NCBI GenBank assembly: GCA_964245075.1
Contig: CAXTLC010000017.1
Location: 1 to 61,207 of the forward strand
Reading direction: 5' to 3'
DNA from: LMUY01 sp964245075
GTDB taxonomy: Bacteria; Pseudomonadota; Alphaproteobacteria; Acetobacterales; Acetobacteraceae
Length of the DNA: 61,207 nucleotides
The notes under the pieces were generated by a model. That model saw only the letters and a list, made by a program, of their open reading frames with translations. It was not told where the DNA came from and did not search any database. Position 1 is the stretch's first letter; each line of letters opens with the position of its first letter. Below, one piece after another: positions 1 to 8,175 of this stretch. The position numbers were made by a program, and so were the translations under genes.

Positions 1-40
1 CGACCGACCGCGAGCGGCCGGCGGGCAGAGACGACCTTGC

Positions 41-56
41 TGGCACCCCGCTTGCA
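41..56 (+). promoter_or_regulatory. candidate sigma-54 (-24/-12) promoter
   Basis: The sequence TGGCACCCCGCTTGCA has the invariant GG (42-43) and GC (54-55) separated by exactly ten bases, with the TGGCA and TTGCA context of RpoN promoters. It would start transcription near position 67, about 35 bases before the ATG of the binding-protein gene at 102. Similar elements precede four other nitrogen-related loci in this window. Confidence 0.65.
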
Positions 57-74
57 CGCACCCCGCTTGCACGC
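45..74 (+). repeat. 15-bp perfect tandem duplication over the -12 promoter element
   Basis: ACCCCGCTTGCACGC occurs twice back to back (45-59 and 60-74). The first copy carries the -12 element of the sigma-54 promoter. The second repeats that element without an upstream GG at the required distance, and so lies across the predicted transcription start. Confidence 0.8.
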
Positions 75-101
75 ATTCGGCTGCAACCGGCGGAGCCAAC
101 C

Positions 102-1685
102 ATGAAGCGACGCGACTTCCTCGCCGGCGCTGCGGCGGCAATCACCTTGCCCGCGCCCTCCATTGCTCAAGATGCCACTTCCCGGAGGCTGAAGTTCATT
201 CCCGAAGGCAACCTCGCCAATCCGGACCCGATCTGGACCACGACCACCGTGGCCCGCAATCATGGGTTCATGATCTACGACACGCTGTTCGGCGTGGACG
301 CCAAGCTCAGCCCCAAGCCGCAGATGTGCGACGGCTACGACCTGTCCGACGACAAGCTCACCTGGACGTTCAAGCTGCGCAGTGACCTGCGCTTCCATGA
401 CAACACTCCCGTTCGCGGCGTTGATTGCATCGCGTCCATCGCCCGCTGGGCCAAGCGGGACGGGTTCGGCCAGCGTCTGGCGGCGCAGCTCGAAAGCATG
501 GCGGCGAAGGACGACCGCAGCTTCACCGTCACCCTCAGCAAGCCGTTCCCGCTCCTGGCCGCAGCGTTGGCCAAGCCGGCGGCCAACGTATGCTTCATCA
601 TGCCGGAGCACGTGGCCAAGACGGACGCGTTCACCCAGATCACCGATTTCACCGGCTCGGGGCCATACCGCTTCCTGCGCGACCAGTGGACGCCGGGCTC
701 GCTGGCCGCCTACGCGCGGTTCGGCGGCTACGTGCCCCGTCAGGAGCCGCCGGAGTTCACCGCTGGCGGCAAGGTGGCGAACTTCGACCGGATCGAGTGG
801 AACATCATCCCGGATTCTGCAACGGCCGCCGGCGCGATCCAGACCGGCGAGGAAGACTGGTGGCAGCAGCCAATCATGGACCTGCTGCCGCAGCTTCGCC
901 GGGCAAGAGGCGTGAAGGTCGTGCCGATGACCAGCATCGGCAGCGTCGAGATCATCCGCTTCAACCATCTCCATCCGCCATTCGACAACGTGAAGATGCG
1001 GCAGGCGCTGTTGGCCGTCGTTGACCAGGGCGACTACATGCAGGCCGCGTTCGGCGACGACACCAGCATCTACAAGACCGGCGTGGGCGTGTTCACCCCC
1101 GGGTCGCCGGCCGACACCTCGCTCGGCATGGCGGCGCTGACTGGGAAACGGGACATGGCGGCAGCCAAGCGGCTGGTGCAGGAGGCAGGCTACGGGGGCG
1201 AGAAGGTCGTCGTCATCTCCCCCACCGACTACCCGCAACTGGAAGCGTTCTGCCAAGTGACCCGCGATCTGCTGGTCAAGATGGGCGTCACCGTCGATTT
1301 CCAGGAAATGGATTGGGGCACGCTGGTGCAGCGCCGGGCCAGCAAGGCGGCGCCGGACCAGGGCGGCTGGAACATCTTCTGCACCGGATGGGAAGGACTG
1401 AACGTGGCCGATCCGGGCGGGCACTACCCGATCCTGGGCAATGGGCAGAACGCCTGGTTCGGCTGGCCAACCAGCCCGCGCATCGAGCAACTGCGCACTG
1501 ACTGGTTCGATGCCACCGACCCGGCGACGCAGAAGAAGGCCACCGACGCGATCCAGCAGGCGGTATGGGAGGAAGTGCCCTACATCCCGCTCGGGCAATA
1601 CTTTCAGCCGGCAGTGATGCGGCAGGCGGTCACGGGCGTGTTGGACAGCCCGTTTCCGATCTTCTGGAACGCGAGGAAGGCCTAA
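102..1685 (+). CDS. ABC transporter substrate-binding protein, family 5 (peptide/nickel type)
   Basis: Periplasmic solute receptor of 527 residues, the usual size for the extracellular family 5 (DppA/OppA-like) proteins. The N-terminus begins MKRRDFLAGAAAA and ends its signal near ITLPAPSIAQ, so it looks Tat-exported, cleaved around residue 23. The family pattern is visible in the order of its segments: an N-terminal IYDTLFGVDAKLSPKPQMCD region, TWTFKLRSDLRFHDNTPV, the GSGPYRF motif and the C-terminal VWEEVPYIPLGQY. No permease or ATPase gene adjoins it here, so it may feed a transporter encoded elsewhere or continue an operon left of the window. The ligand cannot be read from sequence; di- or oligopeptides are typical. 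A sigma-54-type promoter directly upstream suggests nitrogen control. Confidence 0.9.
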   Translation: MKRRDFLAGAAAAITLPAPSIAQDATSRRLKFIPEGNLANPDPIWTTTTVARNHGFMIYDTLFGVDAKLSPKPQMCDGYDLSDDKLTWTFKLRSDLRFHDNTPVRGVDCIASIARWAKRDGFGQRLAAQLESMAAKDDRSFTVTLSKPFPLLAAALAKPAANVCFIMPEHVAKTDAFTQITDFTGSGPYRFLRDQWTPGSLAAYARFGGYVPRQEPPEFTAGGKVANFDRIEWNIIPDSATAAGAIQTGEEDWWQQPIMDLLPQLRRARGVKVVPMTSIGSVEIIRFNHLHPPFDNVKMRQALLAVVDQGDYMQAAFGDDTSIYKTGVGVFTPGSPADTSLGMAALTGKRDMAAAKRLVQEAGYGGEKVVVISPTDYPQLEAFCQVTRDLLVKMGVTVDFQEMDWGTLVQRRASKAAPDQGGWNIFCTGWEGLNVADPGGHYPILGNGQNAWFGWPTSPRIEQLRTDWFDATDPATQKKATDAIQQAVWEEVPYIPLGQYFQPAVMRQAVTGVLDSPFPIFWNARKA

Positions 1686-1713
1686 GCGTGCAAGGCTGCC
1701 CCGTGCCGTTCGC

Positions 1714-3918
1714 TCAAGATACCTGCAAGTAGTTCTCCAACTGGCGTACTGCCTTGCGGCCAACCGGGCGGCTCCTGTGAGCAGCGGCAGCTTGGCCTCG
1801 CTTGGCCGCAGGGATGGGTCGCGTTTCGCCCGCCGTTGGGCCTGCATCCATCTTGAAACGAACGGTCAGCTTCTCGAGCGACGCGGTGTCCTGGGCAAGG
1901 CCATGGCTCGCCGCGGTTGATTGTTCGACCATGGCCGCGTTCTGCTGCGTCACCTGATCCATCTGGTTCACGGCGGTGTTGACCTCGGCAAGGCCGGCGG
2001 CCTGCTCATGGGCGCTCGCCGCGATCTCCGTCACGACGGTGTTGATCTGGGTGACTTGCCCGAGGATGCGGCCCAGGGCAGCCCCCGTCTCGCCAACGAG
2101 CGCCACGCCGCGGCCGACATGCCCGGTGCTGGCGCTGATCAATCCCTTGATCTCCTTCGCTGCCGAGGCGCTGCGCTGCGCCAAGGCCCGCACCTCCGAC
2201 GCGACGACGGCGAAACCACGCCCCGCATCGCCCGCCCGTGCCGCCTCTACCCCCGCATTCAACGCCAGCAAGTTCGTCTGGAACGCGATCTCGTCGATCA
2301 CGCCGATGATCTGGCTGATCTCGCCGGCCGACGTTTCGATGGCGCTCATGGCCGCGACCGCGTCGTTGACGACCTGCTTGCCGTGCTCCGCGTCGGCCTT
2401 TGCCGCCGTCACGACGGCTTTCGCCGCGTTGGCCCCGTCGGCCGTCTTGCGGACAGTGGTCGTGATCTGATCGAGCGCGGCCGCGGTCTGCTCCAGGCTG
2501 GCGGCTTGGTGCTCCGTCCGGCGGGATAGGTCATCGGCGGCTTGGCTGATCTCGCCCGCGCCGGACCGGATCGCCCCGGTGTTGGCCACGATCGCGCCGA
2601 TCACGCCCCGCAACTCGGCCACGGCCGTGTTGAAGTCGTTGCGGAGGCGTTCGTACTCGGCGGCGAACGCGTCGGTTATGTCGCATGTCAGGTCGCCTGC
2701 GGCCAATCGCCCAAGAGCGTCCGCCAGGCTGTGGACCACGGCTGCCTGCTGGTCGGCGACCGCCCGGCGCTCCGCTTCCGCTCCCATACGAGTTCGTTCG
2801 GCATCCTCCCGGTCCAGTTCGGCCTGCCGCTCCAAGCGGTTCTTCTCGACCGCCGCTTTCTTGAAGACCTGCACCGCCCGCGCCATCGCGCCGACCTCGT
2901 CATGCCGCGCGCGGTCCGGGACTTCAAGGCTCAGCGAACCCCCCGCCAAGCTTGCCATCACGTCCGAAAGCCTGGACACCGGCCGGGTGATCGAGCGGCT
3001 GACAAGCAGCGCCAGGGTGATCCCCAGGAGCGACGCCGCCGCGGCAGCGGCGAAAACCGTGGTCCGCACGGCTTGCAAGGCGAATCCCGCTTCTTGGTGC
3101 CTGCGCGCCCGTTCCGATCCCAGGTCCGCCACGACGCTCTGGATTGCGGAGCCCGCTCCATCGATCGACGTGCTCAGCCGGGCGAGGCTGGCGGTACGGG
3201 ACAGGGCCGCTTTGTCGAACGCCTCCATCGCCGGGATGACAGCCTCGATCGAGGACACGATGACCCCGGCGATGCGCTTGATGCGCGGCGAAGGGTCTGC
3301 CTCGTCGCGGGTCAAGGATTTCAGCGCATCCTCGACCTGCGCCAGGGACGCTTGGACGATGCGCTCCTCGCGCCCGTCCTCGCTGAGCGCGTAACGCTGC
3401 GCGGCGGCGAGCGGGTCGGACGCGGCGGCGATCACTGCCGCGGCACTTTCAAGCGTGGCACGCTCCGGGGTCCGCGCGGCAGCCTGCGCCAGGGCCACGA
3501 GCGCGCTCTGCGGCCCGGATGCAACCGAGAGCAAGGCTTGCCCCGCATCATACCGCGCCTGTACGGCCGCCAGCACGCCGGCAAACGCCTGTGCCACGTC
3601 ACGGACACGGCTTTCAACTGCCGTCGAATCCTCTCGTTTCTCCGCTGAGTCGAGTTCACTCAATGCCACGCCGACCTTCGCTCGGTCATCACTGGTTCCG
3701 GAGCGTAGGTAGTCATCCAGGCGCAACTGGGCCATGTGGAGCGCCAAGCGGACCGCCACCGCCTTCTGCGTACTTGCTTCGGCCGCGGCATCGGCCACGT
3801 TGGCCACGCCCACTCGGCTTTCCGCCCGCCAAACGGCGAAGGCGACCCCGACTTGCAACAGCAGAATCGCTGCAAACCCGCCTAGGATGCGTGTGCGTAT
3901 TGAGTGAAGGCGCTTCAT
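1714..3918 (-). CDS. methyl-accepting chemotaxis protein
   Basis: Transmembrane chemoreceptor of 734 residues counted from the ATG at 3918 (MKRLHSIRTRIL). The reading frame is open further upstream, but that stretch runs into the dctP gene and looks non-coding. Membrane segments lie near residues 11-30 and 287-306, enclosing a helical periplasmic sensor of about 255 residues. A HAMP domain follows (SRSITRPVSRLSDV), then a second HAMP-like stretch, then the cytoplasmic signalling hairpin with the conserved tip IDEIAFQTNLLALNAGVEAA. The start is 52 bases from the end of dctP, in the same orientation. It probably signals to the CheA/CheW array. The sensor ligand is unknown, but the TRAP binding protein next door is an obvious candidate partner. 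Confidence 0.93.
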   Translation of the reverse strand: MKRLHSIRTRILGGFAAILLLQVGVAFAVWRAESRVGVANVADAAAEASTQKAVAVRLALHMAQLRLDDYLRSGTSDDRAKVGVALSELDSAEKREDSTAVESRVRDVAQAFAGVLAAVQARYDAGQALLSVASGPQSALVALAQAAARTPERATLESAAAVIAAASDPLAAAQRYALSEDGREERIVQASLAQVEDALKSLTRDEADPSPRIKRIAGVIVSSIEAVIPAMEAFDKAALSRTASLARLSTSIDGAGSAIQSVVADLGSERARRHQEAGFALQAVRTTVFAAAAAASLLGITLALLVSRSITRPVSRLSDVMASLAGGSLSLEVPDRARHDEVGAMARAVQVFKKAAVEKNRLERQAELDREDAERTRMGAEAERRAVADQQAAVVHSLADALGRLAAGDLTCDITDAFAAEYERLRNDFNTAVAELRGVIGAIVANTGAIRSGAGEISQAADDLSRRTEHQAASLEQTAAALDQITTTVRKTADGANAAKAVVTAAKADAEHGKQVVNDAVAAMSAIETSAGEISQIIGVIDEIAFQTNLLALNAGVEAARAGDAGRGFAVVASEVRALAQRSASAAKEIKGLISASTGHVGRGVALVGETGAALGRILGQVTQINTVVTEIAASAHEQAAGLAEVNTAVNQMDQVTQQNAAMVEQSTAASHGLAQDTASLEKLTVRFKMDAGPTAGETRPIPAAKRGQAAAAHRSRPVGRKAVRQLENYLQVS

Positions 3919-3970
3919 GTCGGTTTCCCGCACTTCAGGGTGGCAGGTGGCTTGCCGCCGGCAAGCCGCT

Positions 3971-4975
3971 TCAAGCGCCGGCGCTGAGCAACCGCTGCAT
4001 GCGGTCAGCGCCATACTTGGCAGCCAGGCCTTGGAGGAAGGGCTGGGCCGCCGCGCGGAAGGCGGCGACGTCAACGTCGGTCACCACCACCATGCCCGCC
4101 GCCTTCAGACGCGAAAGCCCCTCCGTTTGCGCCGACGCGGCGACGGTCCGAGTGACTGCCGCACCTTTCCTGGCGCAGGCGACGAGGGCGGTGCGTTGCG
4201 CCTCGGTCAGATCCTCGATGACATCGGGAGAGGCGACGAAAACCGCCGGGTCATAGCTGTGCCCGGTGAGCGAGACGCATTTCTGCAATTCATTGAGCCT
4301 GACAGACTCGATGATCACGATAGGATTCTCCTGAGCCTCGAACTGCCCGGTGCGCAGCGCTTCGCGCACCTGATTGAAACTCAACGGCGCCGCGTCTGCC
4401 CCGAGGGCCTTGAAGCCCTGCATCATGACCTCGGACTGCGGCACGCGGATTCTCAATCCTTTCAGGTCAGCCGGCGTTCTTATTGGCCGGTCACTGGTGA
4501 CGTGGCGCAGCCCGTTCTCGGCCCAGGCGAGGACGTTGATGCCCTTGCTGCCGAGCAGTTCGGCGTACTCGGCGCCAAGCGGCCCATCCAGCGCCGCACG
4601 CGCCCGCTCCACGTCACGGAACAGGAACAACGCATCCAGCAGCCCAGATTCAGGGGATAGGTTACCCAGCACGCTGCCGGAACAGAGCACGGCGTCCAGC
4701 GTGCCGTTCACGACGTTTCTCAACGTGCTGAGCTCGTCACCGAACTCGGCATTGCCGTGAACGTCCACCTTGACCACCCCGGCCAGTACCGGATCGGCAG
4801 CGACGGCTTTGGCGAACGCCGTGCTCCCCTGGCCGTAATGAGAAGCCTCGGTGTTGTTGTGCCCGCACCGAAGCGTCCGGACGGCAGCGCGCGCGACATG
4901 CGGCATCGCCAAGGTGGCGGTCGCCAGGCCGGCCAAGCCTGTGATGATGGAACGGCGGGACGCACCGTGAGGCAT
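3971..4975 (-). CDS. TRAP transporter solute-binding protein, DctP family
   Basis: Periplasmic receptor of about 334 residues for a tripartite ATP-independent transporter, normally binding carboxylates or related acids. The N-terminus SRRSIITGLAGLATATLAM ending at ARAA looks like a Tat-type signal. The family core is clear: GKVDV-like KVDVHGNAEFGDELSTLRNV, the conserved arginine in LKGLRIRVPQSEVM, and FEAQENPIVIIES where the family usually has a QEN motif. Two in-frame ATGs exist, at 4981 and 4975; the AGGAAGG just upstream is correctly spaced only for 4975, so I chose that one. The usual DctQ and DctM membrane subunits are not in the window, so this is an orphan receptor beside a chemoreceptor gene. 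A hairpin (GAAGCT/AGCTTC, 4996-5012) lies in its leader. Confidence 0.9.
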   Translation of the reverse strand: MPHGASRRSIITGLAGLATATLAMPHVARAAVRTLRCGHNNTEASHYGQGSTAFAKAVAADPVLAGVVKVDVHGNAEFGDELSTLRNVVNGTLDAVLCSGSVLGNLSPESGLLDALFLFRDVERARAALDGPLGAEYAELLGSKGINVLAWAENGLRHVTSDRPIRTPADLKGLRIRVPQSEVMMQGFKALGADAAPLSFNQVREALRTGQFEAQENPIVIIESVRLNELQKCVSLTGHSYDPAVFVASPDVIEDLTEAQRTALVACARKGAAVTRTVAASAQTEGLSRLKAAGMVVVTDVDVAAFRAAAQPFLQGLAAKYGADRMQRLLSAGA

Positions 4976-5089
4976 GATCATCCTTCCTGCTGGCCGAAGC
5001 TGATGCAGCTTCGCCTACAAGGGGAGGATGCCTGGCAAACCTTGCCGATCCGATAACGGGCGGGGCCGGACGGGGCCGGCCCCGGGTGC

Positions 5090-6709
5090 CTAGAACACCT
5101 GCCGCAGGATCACGTACAGCGAGCCGGCGATCACCATCGCGGCCGGCAGGGTCATCACCCAGGCCAGCGCCATGTTCCGCAGCGTGCCCCATTGCAGCCC
5201 CGAGCCGTTCGCCGCCATCGTCCCCGCGACGCCGCTCGACAGCACGTGGGTGGTGGACACCGGCAGCCCGTAGAGGTCCGCGAGCCCGATCGTCGCCGCG
5301 GCCACGATCTCGGCTGAGGCGCCCTGGGCGTAGGTCAGGTGCGTCTTGCCGATCTTCTCGCCCACCGTGACCACGATGCGCTTCCAGCCGACCATGGTGC
5401 CCAGGCCCAGCGCCAGCGCCACCGACACCTTCACCCAGGTGGGGATGAAGCGGGTGCCCCGGTTCAGGCCGCTTTCAAGCGCCTTCAGCTTGCCCATGTC
5501 GTCCGCGCTGAAGCCGTCCGGGTGGGCGCCCATGACCCGCACCGCGTCGGAAGCCAGGTACATGTCGTTGCGGACGTTCTGCGTGGCGCCGGCCGGGACC
5601 GACTTGATCGCGCCGTAGCTCTGCACCTGCCGGCTGATGTCGCCGGTCAGCGTCGCCAGGGCGGCGTATGCCGCAGGGCTGTTCACTGCCTTCAACTTCA
5701 GCGCGTTGCCGACCACGTCACGCGCGGCCGGCGCATCCGCCGGGGCCGGGCTGCCGCCGGCATGGGCCTGGAACACGCCCTGCGCGTCCTGCGCCGTCCG
5801 GATGAACGCCGGCGTGGTGCTTTCCGGGATGGCGCGGTTCAGGGCGTAGGCGGTCGGCGCGGCGCCGATCAGGATAAGCATGATCAGCCCCATGCCCTTC
5901 TGCCCGTCGTTGCTGCCGTGGAAGAAGGACACGCCCGTGCAGGTCAGGATCAGCAGGGCGCGGATAGGCGGCGGCGGCGGCTTGCTGCCCTGCGGTGCTT
6001 GGTAGAGGGACTTGCTCCTGACCACCAGCTTCATCGCCAGCAGCAGCAGCGCCGAAAGGACGAACCCGATCACCGGGCTGAACAGCAGCGCCTTGAACAC
6101 CTCCACCGCCTGGCCCCAGTCCACGCCGGAGGTGGCTCCGCCCCGCCCCATGAACTGGTTGGCCAGGCCGACGCCCATGATCGAGCCGATCAGCGCGTGC
6201 GAGGAGCTGTTGGGCAGGCCGAGCGCCCAGGTGCCGAGGTTCCAGATGATGGCCGCGATCAGCAGCGCGAAGATCATCGCATACCCGGCGCCGCTGCCCA
6301 CCTGAAGGATCAGCTCCACCGGCAGCAGGTTGACGATGGTGTAGGCGACGGCGCCCGAGGAGGTCAGCACGCCGAGGAAGTTGAACGAGCCGGACCACAC
6401 GACCGCCGCCAGCGGCGGCATGGCATGAGTGTAGATCACGGTCGCGACCGCGTTGGCGGTGTCGTGGAAGCCGTTGACGAACTCGAACCCGAGCGCGACC
6501 AGCAGCGCCAAGCCGAGCATGACCAGCGCGCCGACCGCAAGGTTGTGCTCGCCCACGTCGTTGATGTCGGTCGCTATGCTGTAGGCCGCGTAGCCCAGGC
6601 CGGCCATCAGCACGAGCAGGAAAGCGATGGCGCCGCCCCCGTGCGGCTTGTCGTCCATGTTCGGCCGGGATGATGGCCCGGCAAGCGTGTTCATGGTGGC
6701 GTCCGACAT
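5090..6709 (-). CDS. pitA: inorganic phosphate transporter, PiT family
   Basis: Membrane symporter of 539 residues that takes up phosphate, probably as a metal-phosphate complex, with protons. Both halves carry the duplicated PiT signature: GFEFVNGFHDTANAVATVIY near residue 75 and SFFHGSNDGQKGMGLIML near residue 262. Each is paired with a serine-rich motif, LPNSSSHALIGSIMG in the first half and GLPVSTTHVLSSGVAG in the second. A long hydrophilic loop of about 120 residues separates the halves. The gene is divergent from the MFS gene at 6782 with only 72 bases between them; I see no convincing Pho box there. A 14-bp GC palindrome (5071-5084) follows the stop codon. Confidence 0.93.
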   Translation of the reverse strand: MSDATMNTLAGPSSRPNMDDKPHGGGAIAFLLVLMAGLGYAAYSIATDINDVGEHNLAVGALVMLGLALLVALGFEFVNGFHDTANAVATVIYTHAMPPLAAVVWSGSFNFLGVLTSSGAVAYTIVNLLPVELILQVGSGAGYAMIFALLIAAIIWNLGTWALGLPNSSSHALIGSIMGVGLANQFMGRGGATSGVDWGQAVEVFKALLFSPVIGFVLSALLLLAMKLVVRSKSLYQAPQGSKPPPPPIRALLILTCTGVSFFHGSNDGQKGMGLIMLILIGAAPTAYALNRAIPESTTPAFIRTAQDAQGVFQAHAGGSPAPADAPAARDVVGNALKLKAVNSPAAYAALATLTGDISRQVQSYGAIKSVPAGATQNVRNDMYLASDAVRVMGAHPDGFSADDMGKLKALESGLNRGTRFIPTWVKVSVALALGLGTMVGWKRIVVTVGEKIGKTHLTYAQGASAEIVAAATIGLADLYGLPVSTTHVLSSGVAGTMAANGSGLQWGTLRNMALAWVMTLPAAMVIAGSLYVILRQVF

Positions 6710-6781
6710 CTCAAAACCCCGTCAAAGCTGCGGTGACCCGGGGCTTTAGCGAATCCTTGGCAGGCCGTAGATGTCGTTACC

Positions 6782-8014
6782 ATGACAATTCACGGGGCAT
6801 TACCGGGCATGGAGGGGGGCAGCCTGCTCCGCCACCCGCCCTTCGCGCTGTTCTGGGCGGCCCGGGTGTGCAGCAGCTTCGCGTTCCAGATGCAGTCCGT
6901 CGCCATCGGCTGGCAGGTGTATGCGCTGACCGGCAGCGCATTCGACCTGGGACTGATCGGGTTGGCCCAGTTCCTGCCGGTCGCGCTGCTCACCCTGGCC
7001 GCCGGGCATGTGGCGGACCGTTACGACCGCCGCCGCGTCGCCGCGTGCTGCCAGGCGGTCGAGGCGGCGGCGGCGGCGGTCCTTGCCGCGGGCATCGGCA
7101 GCGGGCACCTCGGCGTGCACGGCATCTTCGCCACCGTCAGCCTCGTCGGCGCCGCCCGCGCGTTCGAGTCGCCCACGCTGTCCGCGCTGATGCCCGGGCT
7201 GGTGGGCGAGGCCGGGCTGCAAGGCGCCAGCGCCTGGTCCGCCTCCGCCAGCCAGACCGCGGCGATCGTCGGCCCGGCGTTCGGGGGGCTGCTCTACGCG
7301 CTGGGCGCCTCCGTGCCATTCGCCTTGGCGTCCGCCCTGTTCCTTGCCGCCGCCGTGGCCGTGCTGTGCATCCGCGTGTCCCGGGCGGTCGCGGCGCGGG
7401 CGCCGGCGAGCTTGCGCTCCGTGTTCTCCGGCCTCGTGTTCATCTGGCGTCACCAGGCGGTGCTGGGCGCCATCTCGCTCGACCTGTTCGCGGTGCTGCT
7501 GGGCGGCGCCACGGCGCTGCTGCCGATCTACGCCCGCGACATCCTGCACACCGGGTCCTGGGGACTGGGATTGCTGCGGGCCGCGCCGGCAGTGGGCGCG
7601 CTGGCCATGTCGGTGCTGCTGGCGCGCCGCCCGCTGCGGCGCCGGGCGGGACGGACCATGTTCGGCGCCGTCGTGGTGTTCGGCCTGGCGACCGCCGTGT
7701 TCGCCGTGTCCCGCTCCGTCCCCCTGTCGGTGGCGGCCCTCGCGGCGCTTGGCGCGGCCGACGTGGTGAGCGTGGTGATCCGCTTCGCCCTGGTGCAGGG
7801 GCGCACGCCGGACGCCATGCGCGGCCGGGTGAGCGCGGTGAACATGCTGTTCATCGGCACGTCCAACCAGTTGGGCGAGTTCGAGTCGGGGGCTACGGCC
7901 GCGCTGCTGGGCGTCGTGCCGGCCGCGCTGCTCGGCGGGGTGGGGACGGTCGCCGTCGCGCTGCTGTGGATGCGGCTGTTCCCGGCGCTCCGGGACGTCG
8001 ACGAGCTATCTTGA
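6782..8014 (+). CDS. MFS transporter (EntS/MFS_3-like exporter)
   Basis: Twelve-helix major facilitator of 410 residues. The N-terminus (LLRHPPFALFWAARVCSSFAFQMQSVAIGWQVYALT) matches the MFS_3 group that includes enterobactin exporters and many small-molecule efflux proteins. The loop motif ADRYDRRRV between helices 2 and 3 is the MFS signature. A second ATG at 6809 is possible; no strong ribosome binding site decides between them. The gene is divergent from pitA and followed by the 90-bp repeat and the convergent ahcY. The substrate is unknown. Confidence 0.85.
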   Translation: MTIHGALPGMEGGSLLRHPPFALFWAARVCSSFAFQMQSVAIGWQVYALTGSAFDLGLIGLAQFLPVALLTLAAGHVADRYDRRRVAACCQAVEAAAAAVLAAGIGSGHLGVHGIFATVSLVGAARAFESPTLSALMPGLVGEAGLQGASAWSASASQTAAIVGPAFGGLLYALGASVPFALASALFLAAAVAVLCIRVSRAVAARAPASLRSVFSGLVFIWRHQAVLGAISLDLFAVLLGGATALLPIYARDILHTGSWGLGLLRAAPAVGALAMSVLLARRPLRRRAGRTMFGAVVVFGLATAVFAVSRSVPLSVAALAALGAADVVSVVIRFALVQGRTPDAMRGRVSAVNMLFIGTSNQLGEFESGATAALLGVVPAALLGGVGTVAVALLWMRLFPALRDVDELS

Positions 8015-8075
8015 GCCGGACGGCACCCCTCCCCGCTCCGGTGGGGAAGGGCGCCGGTTGCCTGGACCGCTTTTT

Positions 8076-8165
8076 GGCTGGCCGTAAACGGTCGGCGCGG
8101 CCTAACTCCTCGTTTGGCGTGGCAATTGGCGCCCTGACTGTTTCCAGTCAGGGCGATCGCGGGCT
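8076..8165 (+). repeat. 90-bp two-hairpin intergenic repeat, copy 1
   Basis: This stretch aligns without gaps to 54402-54491, with 78 of 90 positions identical by my count. It contains a first hairpin (CTGGCCG / CGGTCGG, loop TAAA) and a second with perfect 10-bp arms, GCCCTGACTG / CAGTCAGGGC, loop TTTC. It sits between two converging genes, ten bases past the stop codon of ahcY. It may act as a transcription terminator on the ahcY side, but there is no T-tract. Confidence 0.85.
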
Positions 8166-8175
8166 GGTGGCAGTA

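Noticed and set aside
3941..3955. Plus-strand TGGCAGGTGGCTTGC matching the sigma-54 spacing
   Set aside because: It lies in the short gap between dctP and the chemoreceptor gene, both on the minus strand, and the next plus-strand gene is almost 3 kb away. It is most likely a chance match and shows that such matches do occur.
5071..5084. Perfect GC palindrome CGGGGCCGGCCCCG after pitA as an intrinsic terminator
   Set aside because: It has no loop and no T-tract; in such GC-rich DNA a palindrome like this is weak evidence.
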